From G965240365 sp965240365 (GTDB taxonomy: Bacteria > Pseudomonadota > Gammaproteobacteria > Eutrophobiales > Eutrophobiaceae): a stretch of DNA of 64,000 nucleotides. Both the position numbers and the translations under genes were made by a program. The notes under the pieces are model-generated. The model was not told where the DNA came from. It saw only the letters and a program-made list of their open reading frames with translations, and made no database searches. Each line of letters opens with the position of its first letter. Positions within the stretch are counted from its first letter, which is position 1. Shown here piece after piece: positions 29,833 through 39,529 of the stretch. The stretch is from contig OZ251218.1 in assembly GCA_965240365.1 (NCBI GenBank), positions 62,001 through 126,000 on the forward strand, read 5' to 3'.

Positions 29833-30368
29833 TATTTTCAGCCTTTTGCATTGATCCGAAATTCATCCGCCGGGCTTATTTACTCCTGCCCCGTCGTCAT
29901 TCCAGCGAAAGCTGGAATCCAGTATTTTATTATGAATTCCCGCCTGAGTGGGAATAACAATAAGTCCATTATTTTTGTCTGGCAAGCGTGAGCAGAGACC
30001 AAAATTCAGCCACTTTCCCCTACCTTTATAATCACTCCAGTGAAAGCCAGTATCCATAAGGGCGAAGCCGGGCAGTGAAATGGATTACGATTCTGTCTGC
30101 CAGCCTGCCCACTGCAGGCAGGCCGCAATGGTGTGTTTAGCTGTCATTCCCACCTGCCTGCGGCAGGTGGGAATGTATTACATAAAGCACTGGATTCCGG
30201 CTTTCGCCGGAATGACGGCAGGGGTAGAATGAAATATTCGTTGTTATTCCGACCTGCCTGCTGCCTGCAGCAGGCAGGTCAATCAGAAAAATCTCACTTC
30301 TGTCTGAACCTTTAAACTTCTTTAATACCGAATTCGCATTCGGCCGAATTTAAAAGAGCCATTTAAAT
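29833..30368. repeat. Repeat-rich gap
   Basis: Half-repeats at 29893-29950, a palindrome variant CCTGCCCACTGCAGGCAGG at 30104-30122, a composite repeat at about 30143-30216 with a 15-bp palindrome (30153-30167) inside its first hairpin, and a 26-bp nested palindrome at 30253-30278. No gene seen. Confidence 0.7.
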
Positions 30369-31598
30369 TCACAAAAACCCCACATTCACGGCATCCACAT
30401 TATCGCCCATAGGCGTCAGGGCGCCAGTCATACACAAGACTGCGCCATGACCGATGGGTGTTTTCAGGTTTTCCAACATGCCAAAATCTTTGAAACCGGA
30501 ATTTTGCACAGCAGCCGTTTTCTTGATCTCAACCGGGTAAAGCGTTCCGCTCTCTTCAATGAGCAAATCGACTTCCCGCTTGTCTTTGTTGCGGTAGAAA
30601 TAAAGGCGGGGATGACGTCCGTTATGCAGCCAGGATTTTATGATTTCTGTTATTGTCCATGTTTCAAATATCGCACCTGACATCGCGCCGCGTTCCAGCA
30701 CATTCGGATTAAGCCAGCCGGTCAGATATGAACAAAGCCCCGTGTCCATAAAATAAAGTTTAGGTGTTTTAACCAGCCGTTTTGTCCGGTTGTTGAAACA
30801 GGGTTGGAGCAAATACACCACGCCGCAAGCATGCAGCACGTCCAGCCATGTTTTGATGGTGGGTTGCGATATGCCGACATCGCGCGATATGTCCGCATAG
30901 TTCACCAGTTGCCCGGTGCGCGCGGCGGCCACCTGCATGAATTTATGAAAGGCGGCTGTATTGCTAATGTCGAGATATTCCCGCACATCGTGCTGAATAT
31001 AGGTTGTAACGTAAGAACTATAAAATCGCTCCCAGTTTTTATCATTGTTCCGAGCAACCCTGTCAGGATAAGAACCGCGCCAGATTTTATGAAACAGTTC
31101 TGACATTGTAAGCGCTTTGGCTGATTTTTGCCGCGCTTTCAGATTTTTCAATTCCGGTAAAAACGGCGCATCGCTGCTGCGCCCCTGCTCTTCGGCCTGA
31201 GAAATACCCCGGAGCTGTAAAACCGCCACACGCCCCGCGAGGGATTCCGTGACATGTTTCATCATGTCGAATTGCTGTGACCCCGTGAGCCAGAACAGGC
31301 CGTTATGCCGCTCTTTGTCAACTACCATTTTGATATACGGAAACAGATCGGGCGCATATTGCACCTCATCTATCAGCACCGGAAGCGCCAGCCTGTCCAG
31401 AAAACTGGCGGGGTCCTGCCGCGCGGCCAGACGCATATCCAGATCGTCCAGCGTCACATAAGAGCGCGTCTTTTTCTGCAATTCCTGCAAAAGGGTCGTT
31501 TTTCCGACCTGACGTGGTCCGGTCAATAAGACAACCTTAAAATTCTCGCTGGCATCGAGAATAGATCGCCCCAGTGTGCGTTTAATCATCTTTGGCAT
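30369..31598 (-). CDS. AAA_14/DUF4143 family ATPase
   Basis: 409 residues. Walker A GPRQVGKTTLLQEL (near residue 27) and Walker B PVLIDEVQ, with sensor-like FWLTGSQQFDMM. A C-terminal DUF4143 domain includes VNYADISRDVGISQPTIKTWL and the PD-(D/E)XK-like LYFYRNKDKREVDLLIEESGTLYPVEIKKT. The nuclease-like motif E/D-x-K (EVDLL...VEIKK) is intact. Such proteins are common in accessory regions of bacteria and archaea and have no settled function. It is a single gene with no partner. Confidence 0.85.
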   Translation of the reverse strand: MPKMIKRTLGRSILDASENFKVVLLTGPRQVGKTTLLQELQKKTRSYVTLDDLDMRLAARQDPASFLDRLALPVLIDEVQYAPDLFPYIKMVVDKERHNGLFWLTGSQQFDMMKHVTESLAGRVAVLQLRGISQAEEQGRSSDAPFLPELKNLKARQKSAKALTMSELFHKIWRGSYPDRVARNNDKNWERFYSSYVTTYIQHDVREYLDISNTAAFHKFMQVAAARTGQLVNYADISRDVGISQPTIKTWLDVLHACGVVYLLQPCFNNRTKRLVKTPKLYFMDTGLCSYLTGWLNPNVLERGAMSGAIFETWTITEIIKSWLHNGRHPRLYFYRNKDKREVDLLIEESGTLYPVEIKKTAAVQNSGFKDFGMLENLKTPIGHGAVLCMTGALTPMGDNVDAVNVGFL

Positions 31599-31679
31599 TT
31601 ATAATTTGGCATCGTCTAATCTAAGATGAAACTTTAGATTAGACGAAATAAGCTAGAGCTTCAAGAAATATCCGGGAAT

Positions 31680-32033
31680 TTATGCATCATAGCGCCTCAA
31701 TTGAGGCGCGACGGATTGAAAGACCAGTAAAAGCAGGCGGTCGCCGGCGCGCTCACTCGCTGAACAGGTGGTATGCCATCCGGTGCGTTCAAACCTTACA
31801 ACATCACTGGAGAGTTTGTAGATCAGCAGTAAGCCCGGTTCAATGCGCGCATCCCGGAAACTGCGCCAATTACCTTTAAGGGGATGATCCCTGTACTCTG
31901 GCGGCAAGGGTTTTCCTTCGATTAGCAGGCGTATCAACCTCTTGATCTTCTCCATGTCCTTGCCGCGCTTTTGAGCGGCCTTCAAATCACGTTTGCACTG
32001 ACCGGAATAGCCGGGTTTAGCTGCTGCCTGCAT
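31680..32033 (-). pseudogene. YafQ-like toxin, decayed and without antitoxin
   Basis: The first ~85 residues match the YafQ/RelE mRNA-interferase family (KRDLKAAQKRGK, LIEGKPLPPEYRDHPLKGNW, VVRFERTG). Two features suggest loss of function. The usual HxEPD motif reads RIEPG, losing two catalytic positions. The expected C-terminus HTDLFSE-stop is shifted by an apparent one-base deletion near 31775, giving a foreign tail to 31680; the original stop is still present at 31753-31755. No dinJ/relB-type antitoxin gene lies upstream, where only repeats are found. Confidence 0.7.
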
Positions 32034-32357
32034 AAGCTTCCTGAAATGGTGTATTTGATGTCATTCCCGCCCAGGCCCTGCCTGCAGCAGGCAGGGGGAA
32101 TATATTACATAAAACCACTGGATTCCGGCCTTCGCCTGCCTGCAGCAGGCAGGCCGGAATGACGGCGGAGGTAGGACTATCATTCCGGCCTGTGGCCTAC
32201 CCCTCCCCCCACCGCGCATAGCATTAACAAACTGGCTCTTGTATGATTGCTGTTCAGGCTTTTGCGCTGCCGGGGGCAGCGCCAGGTTAGCCGGTCTCCG
32301 CATCAAAACATCCCGGTTCTGCCTGAATCCGGCCGCGGTGGAGCGGAATATTTCGTT
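32034..32357. repeat. Composite repeat with two 19-bp palindromes, then LysR upstream region
   Basis: The composite repeat at about 32059-32163 carries exact palindromes at 32077-32095 and 32135-32153, one in each hairpin. Deleting both gives the standard repeat. The remaining ~150 bp before 32358 hold no gene. Confidence 0.75.
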
Positions 32358-33239
32358 ATGAATATCAAAATCTCTGTTTTGAAGTTGTTTATCGCCGTGG
32401 TCGAGGCCGGCAATATCCATGCCGCGGCAAAGCGGGCCTGTCGCTCTGCCTCCGCGGTTTCAACGGCGCTGAAGCTGTTGGAGGAAGAGGTCGGCGGGGC
32501 CTTGTTTGAGACTGACCGAAAAAATCAGTTGACCCCTCTGGGGAATTATCTGTACGACACGGCGCTGGCGCAGGTGGGCGCTTATGAGAAGGCGCTTTTG
32601 AATGTGCAGGCGTTTGCCAGGGGGCATTTGGGCACGGTGCGGGCCGCCTTTATCCCGTCCGTTGCCACCTCGCTCATGCCCGCCGCGCTGAGTGAGTTCC
32701 GGCAGGATAATCCGGCCGTAGAACTGGAATTGTGGGATATGGATACGGCCACAATCGCGCGCTGGGTGGCAGAGGGCAAGGTGGATTTCGGCATCGGCGG
32801 CGTGCCGGATAGCCCGGAGATCAATTTTGACCCCCTGCTGGCCGATGAACTGGTGCTGGTATACCCCAACCGCCTTGCGCCATCGCTGCCCGAGGCCCCC
32901 GTTGATATTGGCAGCCTGCTGGCCCTGCCCTGCATCACAAACGGCATCATCGCCGCTTCGAGTGATGAACCGTTGCGGCAATTTCATGCCGCCTCGCGGC
33001 TGAATGCCCACAATACGGCTTCATTATTGACACTGGTCGCGGCCGGCGTGGGCGTCACCGTGTTACCGCGCCTGTCCGTGGCCGAAGGCGCGGCAGGCAT
33101 AAAAATCCGCGCGCTCAGCCTGCCGAATAATTCGTGGCAAATCGGGCTGATAACCAACCCGGCCCATTCAATAGCAGCGGCCTCAACGCTTTTTTTGAAT
33201 TATTTTAAGAATACGATTCACGCCAGAGAGAGATACTAA
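32358..33239 (+). CDS. LysR-family transcriptional regulator
   Basis: 293 residues. N-terminal winged helix-turn-helix (LKLFIAVVEAGNIHAAAKRA, SASAVSTALKLLEEEVGGALFE), then the substrate-binding domain (VRAAFIPSVATSLMPAALSEF, VDFGIGG, LLTLVAAGVGVTVLPRLSV). It lies 140 bp upstream of, and in the same direction as, an aldehyde dehydrogenase-dipeptidase-betaine-transporter cluster that it probably controls; the inducer would then be the transported compound or a breakdown product (inference). Confidence 0.85.
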   Translation: MNIKISVLKLFIAVVEAGNIHAAAKRACRSASAVSTALKLLEEEVGGALFETDRKNQLTPLGNYLYDTALAQVGAYEKALLNVQAFARGHLGTVRAAFIPSVATSLMPAALSEFRQDNPAVELELWDMDTATIARWVAEGKVDFGIGGVPDSPEINFDPLLADELVLVYPNRLAPSLPEAPVDIGSLLALPCITNGIIAASSDEPLRQFHAASRLNAHNTASLLTLVAAGVGVTVLPRLSVAEGAAGIKIRALSLPNNSWQIGLITNPAHSIAAASTLFLNYFKNTIHARERY

Positions 33240-33311
33240 GGTCTTGTTTTATTTGGCTTATCTTTTTCAATCCGGCCTGACTTCATAAAAATTGAAATAT
33301 ACTCCAATTTA

Positions 33312-33323
33312 ATTCGATTGAAT
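33312..33323. promoter_or_regulatory. Possible LysR operator
   Basis: ATTC-GATT-GAAT dyad in an AT-rich 140-bp gap between the regulator and the aldehyde dehydrogenase gene. The position suits an operator, but the motif is short and untested. Confidence 0.25.
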
Positions 33324-33379
33324 CAAACTGTATTCTGTCGCCTTATTCGGATTTATAAACAATAAATCTGAGAAAAGTA

Positions 33380-34831
33380 ATGCCAGAGACGTACAGTAAT
33401 TTCATCGCGGGCGAGTGGGTAAAGAGCAAGCACACCATCGCCAATATCAATCCTTCAGACACCTCTGATGTCATCGGGCGCTATGCCCAGGCTTCCCAGG
33501 CGGAGTTGCAGGACGCCATTGAGCTTGCCGGCCGGGCGCAAAAGGAATGGCAGGCAAGCGGCCCGGAACAACGCCAGTCCGTGTTAAATAAAATCGGCCG
33601 CGAGATGATGGCCGAGAGCGTCAGGCTCGGCGAGCTTTTGGCGCGCGAGGAAGGCAAGCCGCGCGCGGAAGGCGTGGCCGAGGTCTATCGCGCCGGTCAG
33701 TTTTTTACGTATTACGCGGCCGAATGCCTGCGGCAAACGGGCGAGAACGCGGATTCCGTGCGCGCCGGTGTTGAGGTCGATATCCGGCGTGAACCGATGG
33801 GGCTGGTCGCGGTCATTTCCCCCTGGAATTTCCCCACCGCCACCGCAAGCTGGAAGATCGCGCCGGCCCTGGCCTATGGCAACGCGGTCATCTGGAAGCC
33901 GGCCAACCTGACCCCGGCCAGCGCCTGGGCGCTGACCGAGATTATCTCCCGCCAGGATATCCCCAAGGGTTTGTTCAGCCTGATCATGGGCTCCGGTTCC
34001 GGGATCGGCCAGAATCTGATCTCGCACCCGGATATCAATGCGATCTCCTTCACGGGTTCGTGCGAGGTGGGCAGGGGCATCGCCAGGGCCGCCGCCGGGA
34101 ATTTCACCAAATTGCAACTGGAACTCGGCTCCAAAAATGCCCTGCTGATCATGGATGACGCGGATCTGAATATCGCGGTCCCGGCCGCAACGGGCGGCGC
34201 CTTTGGCGGTACCGGGCAGAAATGCACGGCCTCTTCCCGCCTGATTGTGCATGAGGCCATTCATGATCAGTTTGTTGAACGTATGCTGGCCGCCACCGGG
34301 GCCTTGAAAGTGGGTCATGCCCTCGCGGACGGCACGCAAATCGGCCCCGTGGCCAGCGAGGCGCAGCTTGATTCCAATCTTGATTATATGAGACTGGCAA
34401 CAGAGGAGGGCTGTGAAATGGCCTGTGGCGGTGAGCGCCTGACGCTGGAACATAACGGTTTCTATATGTCGCCCGCCCTGTTGCTGAATGGCCACAACCG
34501 GATGCGCGTGAACCGTGAAGAGATGTTTGCGCCGGCGGCCTGCGTGATCAAGGCCGACAGCTATGAAGAGGGGCTGGCGCTGGTGAATGACACCGATTAT
34601 GGCCTGACCGCGGGCATCATTACGCAATCTCTGGCCAGGGCCACGCATTTCCGCCGCCATGCCGAAACCGGCTGTGTCATGGTAAACCTGCCCACGGCCG
34701 GCACCGATTATCATGTGCCGTTCGGGGGGCGCAAACATTCCAGCTATGGCCCCCGCGAGCAGGGAAGATATGCGCGGGAATTCTACACGCAGGTGAAGAC
34801 GGCCTATATTTTTTCCGGTTCACCGTCCTGA
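33380..34831 (+). CDS. NAD(P)-dependent aldehyde dehydrogenase
   Basis: 483 residues. All ALDH hallmarks are present: ISPWNFPTATASWKIAPAL, the catalytic Glu in LELGSKNALL, the catalytic Cys in GGTGQKCTASSRL, and the cofactor-binding REEMFAPAA. The N-terminus (YSNFIAGEWV...NINPSDTSDVIGRYAQAS) is most like 2,5-dioxovalerate/alpha-ketoglutarate-semialdehyde dehydrogenases, though substrate cannot be fixed from sequence. First structural gene of the cluster; the M19-like gene follows after 19 bp. It would oxidise an aldehyde arising from the imported compound. Confidence 0.9.
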   Translation: MPETYSNFIAGEWVKSKHTIANINPSDTSDVIGRYAQASQAELQDAIELAGRAQKEWQASGPEQRQSVLNKIGREMMAESVRLGELLAREEGKPRAEGVAEVYRAGQFFTYYAAECLRQTGENADSVRAGVEVDIRREPMGLVAVISPWNFPTATASWKIAPALAYGNAVIWKPANLTPASAWALTEIISRQDIPKGLFSLIMGSGSGIGQNLISHPDINAISFTGSCEVGRGIARAAAGNFTKLQLELGSKNALLIMDDADLNIAVPAATGGAFGGTGQKCTASSRLIVHEAIHDQFVERMLAATGALKVGHALADGTQIGPVASEAQLDSNLDYMRLATEEGCEMACGGERLTLEHNGFYMSPALLLNGHNRMRVNREEMFAPAACVIKADSYEEGLALVNDTDYGLTAGIITQSLARATHFRRHAETGCVMVNLPTAGTDYHVPFGGRKHSSYGPREQGRYAREFYTQVKTAYIFSGSPS

Positions 34832-34850
34832 CAGGCAAGGCTGACAAGAA

Positions 34851-35843
34851 ATGAACACGACCCCATTGATCATTGACGCATTGCAGTACAACAACTGGTC
34901 CGAGGATGTCTTCAGGCAGATGCGGGCCGGCGAGGTCGCGGCCATACATATCACCATCGCCTATCACGAAGACTTTGCCGAGACCGTGGAAAACATGATC
35001 ACCTGGAATAAATATTTCCGCCAATATTCCGACTACATCATCCACGGCAAGACGGCCGCGGATGTCGAGCGGGCCCGGGCCGAAAACAAGACCGCGATCA
35101 TCTTCGGCTTTCAGAACTGCTCCCCGATTGAAGACGACATCGGCCTGGTGAAAATCCTGCATGACCTGGGCGCGCGTTTTATGCAGCTTTCCTATAATAA
35201 CCAGAGCCTGCTGGCGACCGGCTGCTATGAACAAAATGATCCGGGCATCACCCGCATGGGGCGGCAGATCATCCGCGAGATGAACCGGGTCGGCATGGTC
35301 GTGGACATGAGCCATTCGGCCGAAAGGTCAACGCTGGAAGCCATTGAGATTTCGGAACGTCCGATCGCCATTACCCATGCCAATCCGTCTTTCTGGTTTG
35401 CGGCGCTGCGCAACAAGTCCGACACCGTGCTCTCCGCCTTGACGGAAAGCGGCGGCATGCTGGGCTTTTCGATGTATCCGCATCACATGAAAAACAAATC
35501 CGCTTGCACCCTGGAAGATTTTTGCCGGATGATCGCGGACACGGCCGAAAAGTTTGGCGTAAACAATATCGGTTTCGGCAGCGACCTGTGTCAGGCGCAG
35601 CCGGACGACGTGGTTGAATGGATGCGCAACGGCACCTGGACCAATGAAACGGATTACGGCGAGGGCAGCAAGTCGGCGGCCGGCTTCCCCGCCCAGCCGG
35701 AGTGGTTCAAGGATAACACGGGCTTCAAAAACATCCTGGCAGGCTTGCGGGAAGCCGGCTTTAACGATGAAGAGATCGCCCGAATCGCGGGCGGGAACTG
35801 GCTGTCGTTTTTTGCTGAATCTTTCTCGGCCCAAGAGACATAA
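34851..35843 (+). CDS. Membrane-dipeptidase (M19) family protein lacking the HxD metal motif
   Basis: 330 residues with the M19 barrel. Several metal-site elements are present: VVDMSHSAE, IAITHANPSFWF and IGFGSDLCQ. The N-terminal HxD motif of classical renal dipeptidases is replaced by IDALQYNNW, and the region normally giving the bridging Glu reads FGFQNCSPIEDD. It therefore belongs to a divergent subgroup whose active site and substrate may differ from dipeptide hydrolysis. It sits between the aldehyde dehydrogenase and an unrecognised 566-residue protein in one operon. Confidence 0.8.
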   Translation: MNTTPLIIDALQYNNWSEDVFRQMRAGEVAAIHITIAYHEDFAETVENMITWNKYFRQYSDYIIHGKTAADVERARAENKTAIIFGFQNCSPIEDDIGLVKILHDLGARFMQLSYNNQSLLATGCYEQNDPGITRMGRQIIREMNRVGMVVDMSHSAERSTLEAIEISERPIAITHANPSFWFAALRNKSDTVLSALTESGGMLGFSMYPHHMKNKSACTLEDFCRMIADTAEKFGVNNIGFGSDLCQAQPDDVVEWMRNGTWTNETDYGEGSKSAAGFPAQPEWFKDNTGFKNILAGLREAGFNDEEIARIAGGNWLSFFAESFSAQET

Positions 35844-35871
35844 ACCAGAAACATAAAGCAGAGACATCAAC

Positions 35872-37572
35872 ATGAGCATGCAGGAGAGAGAGACGCCCAT
35901 CATAGCCAAGCGGCCCGCGAGAGAAATCCTGTCGCTCAGAAAAATGGGCACGGCCTTTCCTTCGCGCATCAGCTTCATGCGTAATCTGGTGCGCAAAATC
36001 CACGGCCAGAAATGGAAACTGGAAAGACGCGCCTTTAATCTTGACACGGACGGATTTGGACATGCCGTCTATACCGCCCATTCCACTGAGCGCCCCTACT
36101 CTCTGGTGGTCTTTACCCATGCGCTGGCGCCGGAAAAGCGAACTGATCGGGTGATCGCGGAGGCCTGGGACGCGACCTTTAATCTGTTTGACGGGATCCC
36201 GACGGCGGCCGATATCCGGCGTCTGTCACAAAACACGCCGTTGCAGGAGGCCGGCCGTTTCAGCGCGAAAGAACTGGTGCTGGGCCGGGCCAATAAAAGC
36301 CTGCGCATGTTCAGTCTGATCCTGGATTGCCTGAAAAAGGGCCGGCAGCCGGATATCGACCGGGTCGCGGAGGTCGGCTATCTGATGCGCACCTCGGCCG
36401 TGTATGGCAGCGGCAAGTTCGGCTGCGCGGATCGCATGGCGATAGAGGCCCGCCCTGAAATTCAACCTTCCTTCCACATGGAAATGCTGGCGGTCTATCT
36501 GTTCCGCAGTTTTACGCTTGATCTTATTGACCATATTGCAAAATCCCAGGCGCCCGAAACCGCGGTCAGGCTGGACGACAGCATAAAGCGTTTCCTGGGC
36601 GTCGGTAATTCAACCGGGCTGGGGATGGCCCCTTTCCTGTTAAAACACAGTAAATTGATGCACCGCTGGGTGGATTTAAGGGAGGAAGCCCTGTGCCGTT
36701 CCAGAAACAGGCCGATCAGCGCCGCCGCCGCGCGGGCGCAACTGCAGGCGCTCCTGCCCAGGGCCCTCACTCATCTTGATCAATGGAATGTGGCCGATGA
36801 AACGCAGGCCGGCGCTATCTTGAGCCTGCGCAGGGATATGCGGTCATTCATGCAATGGCTGGCCGACTCGGACCATGTTTCGGGTCAGTTCTGGAATGAG
36901 GTGTATGACTATGCCGCCCGTCACCTGGGCGCCGAGGCGCTGTCTTTCGTTGAAAGCCTGATCATCGAGTGTAACGGCGACCTGGTTGACGAGCTGGGTG
37001 ATCTGATGTTTGAGGAAAAGGGCAAAGAGTTTGACCCGGCCATGCGCATTGGCGAACTCAAGCGGCTGATCCGCAAAAACTATGACTGGGCGCATGATAT
37101 TGACTTTAGTCAGGATCGGAACGGGGCCATGTTCTGGTACTACTCCGAAGAAAAAATGGAGCCTCGCCTGGGCGAGCGGCAGGCCGTGCCGGGCGCGGAA
37201 CTGGAAATGCCGCTGGCCATCGCGCGTGATATAAAAAACCTGGAAGCGGCACTGACAACGGTGGACGATACGATCAGTGTCGCCGATTTCCTGCTGGCTC
37301 AGGCCGAATATCGCCATTTAATCCGGCGTATTCAGACCGTTGACGCCTATCCTTATGGCGAGGTTTACGACAACCTGATCGCCGCCACGACCCGGCCAAT
37401 CGATCTGCTGCGCTTTAAGTTATCGTTCTTCGGGGCCTGCAAGTTTGACCCGAAATCCAGCCTGTGGACCCGCATCAATATGTACCAGGGGGCGCCGCTG
37501 TTCGATGAGATACTGGACACGGATCCCGATACCTGGGCCTTGCCGGTCAAGCCGGAACCGAGGCCGTCATGA
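35872..37572 (+). CDS. Unrecognised 566-residue soluble protein of the betaine-type operon
   Basis: Long, largely helical protein with no signal peptide or membrane segment. Visible landmarks: a basic N-terminus (FPSRISFMRNLVRKIHGQKWK), HALAPEKRTDRVIAEAWDATF, GVGNSTGLGMAPFLLKH in the middle, and IRKNYDWAHDIDFSQDRNGAMFWYYSEEKMEPRLGE towards the end. None matches a family I can name. Its last codons overlap the start of the DUF3726-like gene by 4 bp (ATGA), so the two are translationally coupled and probably act together. An enzymatic role in catabolism of the transported compound is a guess from context. Confidence 0.7.
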   Translation: MSMQERETPIIAKRPAREILSLRKMGTAFPSRISFMRNLVRKIHGQKWKLERRAFNLDTDGFGHAVYTAHSTERPYSLVVFTHALAPEKRTDRVIAEAWDATFNLFDGIPTAADIRRLSQNTPLQEAGRFSAKELVLGRANKSLRMFSLILDCLKKGRQPDIDRVAEVGYLMRTSAVYGSGKFGCADRMAIEARPEIQPSFHMEMLAVYLFRSFTLDLIDHIAKSQAPETAVRLDDSIKRFLGVGNSTGLGMAPFLLKHSKLMHRWVDLREEALCRSRNRPISAAAARAQLQALLPRALTHLDQWNVADETQAGAILSLRRDMRSFMQWLADSDHVSGQFWNEVYDYAARHLGAEALSFVESLIIECNGDLVDELGDLMFEEKGKEFDPAMRIGELKRLIRKNYDWAHDIDFSQDRNGAMFWYYSEEKMEPRLGERQAVPGAELEMPLAIARDIKNLEAALTTVDDTISVADFLLAQAEYRHLIRRIQTVDAYPYGEVYDNLIAATTRPIDLLRFKLSFFGACKFDPKSSLWTRINMYQGAPLFDEILDTDPDTWALPVKPEPRPS

Positions 37573-38255
37573 GCGATTTCGGGCCGGTCTCTCTGAGCGA
37601 GTTAACCTTCTACTCGGGCCGCGCGGCCCTTGGCGCCGGTTGTCCGCATGGCGTTGCCGAAGATGTCGCGGCCACCGCTGTCTGGCTGGCCAAAAAAGGC
37701 ATTGACCCGACTCCAACGCTGACAGACGCCCTTGATAATCTGGTGAATAAACGCGCCTCGGCGGATTTGAAAAAGACCGTTGCGGCGGGAGACATCAAGC
37801 TGGCCGCCAGCAACGGGCGCCCCTGTTCAGCGATCTACGCGGGCATAGCGGCCAGTGATCAACTGGCCCTGATCGGCGATGAAACGGGCCGCTCGCTGGT
37901 CATTGAAAACACGGATTCGCCCATACTGGCGGCGGCCTTTGCCTCGGCGCTGAGCCTCAAAAATCATACGCTGAACATGCGGGCCGTCTGCAACGGGGCA
38001 GGCCCGGCAGTGTTATCTCTTGCGGGCGTGGATTTTATGCCGGCCGCGGCGGCCGGCGACTTGATCCTGAAGATGAGCGCCGCCGGCGGCCAGCGCCCCG
38101 CCCGATCCGCCCCGGCCATCAATGACCATCACAATATCCCGGTGAACCGGGCGGGCTGGGACGGCTTGCTTAAACATTTTAAAAACAGCCTGGTCGCGGC
38201 CAGCGAGGAATCCCGCCTCAGCGGCGCCGGCGCGGGCCTGGTCGATACGGACTAG
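37569..38255 (+). CDS. DUF3726-like protein
   Basis: 228 residues, no signal peptide. The N-terminal VSLSELTFYSGRAALGAGCPHGVAED, with VWLAKKGID following, resembles DUF3726 proteins, whose function is unknown. The start overlaps the preceding gene by 4 bp (ATGA). Context is a betaine-type transporter operon. The family call is from memory and moderate; coding status is not in doubt. Confidence 0.65.
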   Translation: MSDFGPVSLSELTFYSGRAALGAGCPHGVAEDVAATAVWLAKKGIDPTPTLTDALDNLVNKRASADLKKTVAAGDIKLAASNGRPCSAIYAGIAASDQLALIGDETGRSLVIENTDSPILAAAFASALSLKNHTLNMRAVCNGAGPAVLSLAGVDFMPAAAAGDLILKMSAAGGQRPARSAPAINDHHNIPVNRAGWDGLLKHFKNSLVAASEESRLSGAGAGLVDTD

Positions 38256-38452
38256 CACGATGACGCTCAATTTCTCTCAAGCCGTTTGCGTGGGGCAGCT
38301 TAACGATTTACGCCCCGCGATTATGGCTGAAGGTGGCGCGCTTCTAACGCGCGCCGGACTATAAACAGACCGTCAACGCAATATGACGGCCCTGAGGTTA
38401 ATTTGATTGACCGAAGACAATATTTTTCAATAACTGCTATGAGGAAACCGAT

Positions 38453-39460
38453 ATGAAAATCAAGACTATCCTGACCGGGCTGGGCGCATTAATGGCGTCT
38501 GTACTGATCACGCCCGGCGCGAGTTATGCCACCGAATGCGGCACCGATGACACGATTAAAATTGCCGAGATGACCTGGCTGTCGGCGGGCACGCTGGCGT
38601 ATATCGCCGACAAGATTCTGGACGACGGTTATGGCTGCAATACCGAAATCGTGCCCGGCGACACCGTGCCGACCGCGACCAGTATGTACAAAAAAAGCTC
38701 GCCGCATATCGCGCCGGAACTGTGGGTATCCACCGCGGAATCCATCTGGCTGAAGGCGCTGGACAAAGGCAATGTCTATAAGGCCGGCGATATCTTTGAA
38801 GGCGGTGGTGAAGAGGGACTGTGGGTGCCGGCCTATGTCATGGAGCAGAACCCCGGCCTGAAATCCATCACCGATCTTAAAGATCACGCCGAGGTCTTTG
38901 CCGAAATGTCCAATCCCGATGTCGGCCGCATTTATGGCGGGCCGCCGGGCTGGGGCAGCGAGGTGATCATCAACAACCTTTATACGGCGCTGGGCCTCGA
39001 AAATGATTATGAATTGTTTTCTCCGGGTTCGGGCGCCAACCTGAAGGCCGCCTTTGCGCGCAAGGCCTCCCAGGGCAAGCCGATAGTCGGCTATTACTGG
39101 AGCCCGACGGACGTGGTCGGCAAATACAATCTGCGGCTGCTGAAAACGCCAAAATTTGAAGCGGATAAATTTACCTGTCTGACCGATAAAAACTGCGCCA
39201 ACCCGCAAGTGACCGGCTGGAAAAAAGGCGAAGTGGCCGTCGCGGTCGTGCAAAAACTGGCCGACAAGGCGCCCAATGTCGCCGAGTTTCTGGGTAAATT
39301 TCAATTCCCGAATGCGACCGTCAACAAAATCCTGGCATGGGGCGACGATAACTCCGCCAGCCCGGAAGATCTGGCCCTGCATTTCTTCAAAACGGAAGAG
39401 GCCATCTGGACAAAGTGGGTGCCGGCTGACGTGGCCGGAAAGATCCGGGCGTCACTCTAG
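38453..39460 (+). CDS. proX: Glycine-betaine/proline-type ABC transporter substrate-binding protein
   Basis: 335 residues. A cleavable signal peptide (ALMASVLITPGASYA) is followed by an OpuAC-type binding domain (IKIAEMTWLSAGTLAYIADKIL, IYGGPPGWGSEVIINNLY, VGYYWSPTDVVGKYNL). Trp and Tyr residues in these stretches are candidates for the aromatic cage that holds quaternary amines. A 197-bp gap from the preceding gene could hold its own promoter. The three transporter genes follow in order proX-proW-proV. The exact substrate (betaine, carnitine, proline betaine or similar) is undetermined. Confidence 0.88.
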   Translation: MKIKTILTGLGALMASVLITPGASYATECGTDDTIKIAEMTWLSAGTLAYIADKILDDGYGCNTEIVPGDTVPTATSMYKKSSPHIAPELWVSTAESIWLKALDKGNVYKAGDIFEGGGEEGLWVPAYVMEQNPGLKSITDLKDHAEVFAEMSNPDVGRIYGGPPGWGSEVIINNLYTALGLENDYELFSPGSGANLKAAFARKASQGKPIVGYYWSPTDVVGKYNLRLLKTPKFEADKFTCLTDKNCANPQVTGWKKGEVAVAVVQKLADKAPNVAEFLGKFQFPNATVNKILAWGDDNSASPEDLALHFFKTEEAIWTKWVPADVAGKIRASL

Positions 39461-39529
39461 GCCGGCCCCAATTCAGAGGTGGAATGACGCTATTCCACCT
39501 CTCTTTTTATTCTATTCGGGAGCGCCGCC

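Noticed and set aside
38259..38363. 34-codon frame between the DUF3726-like gene and proX
   Set aside because: No ribosome-binding site and no recognisable sequence; it could be chance or a small remnant and is too weak to annotate.
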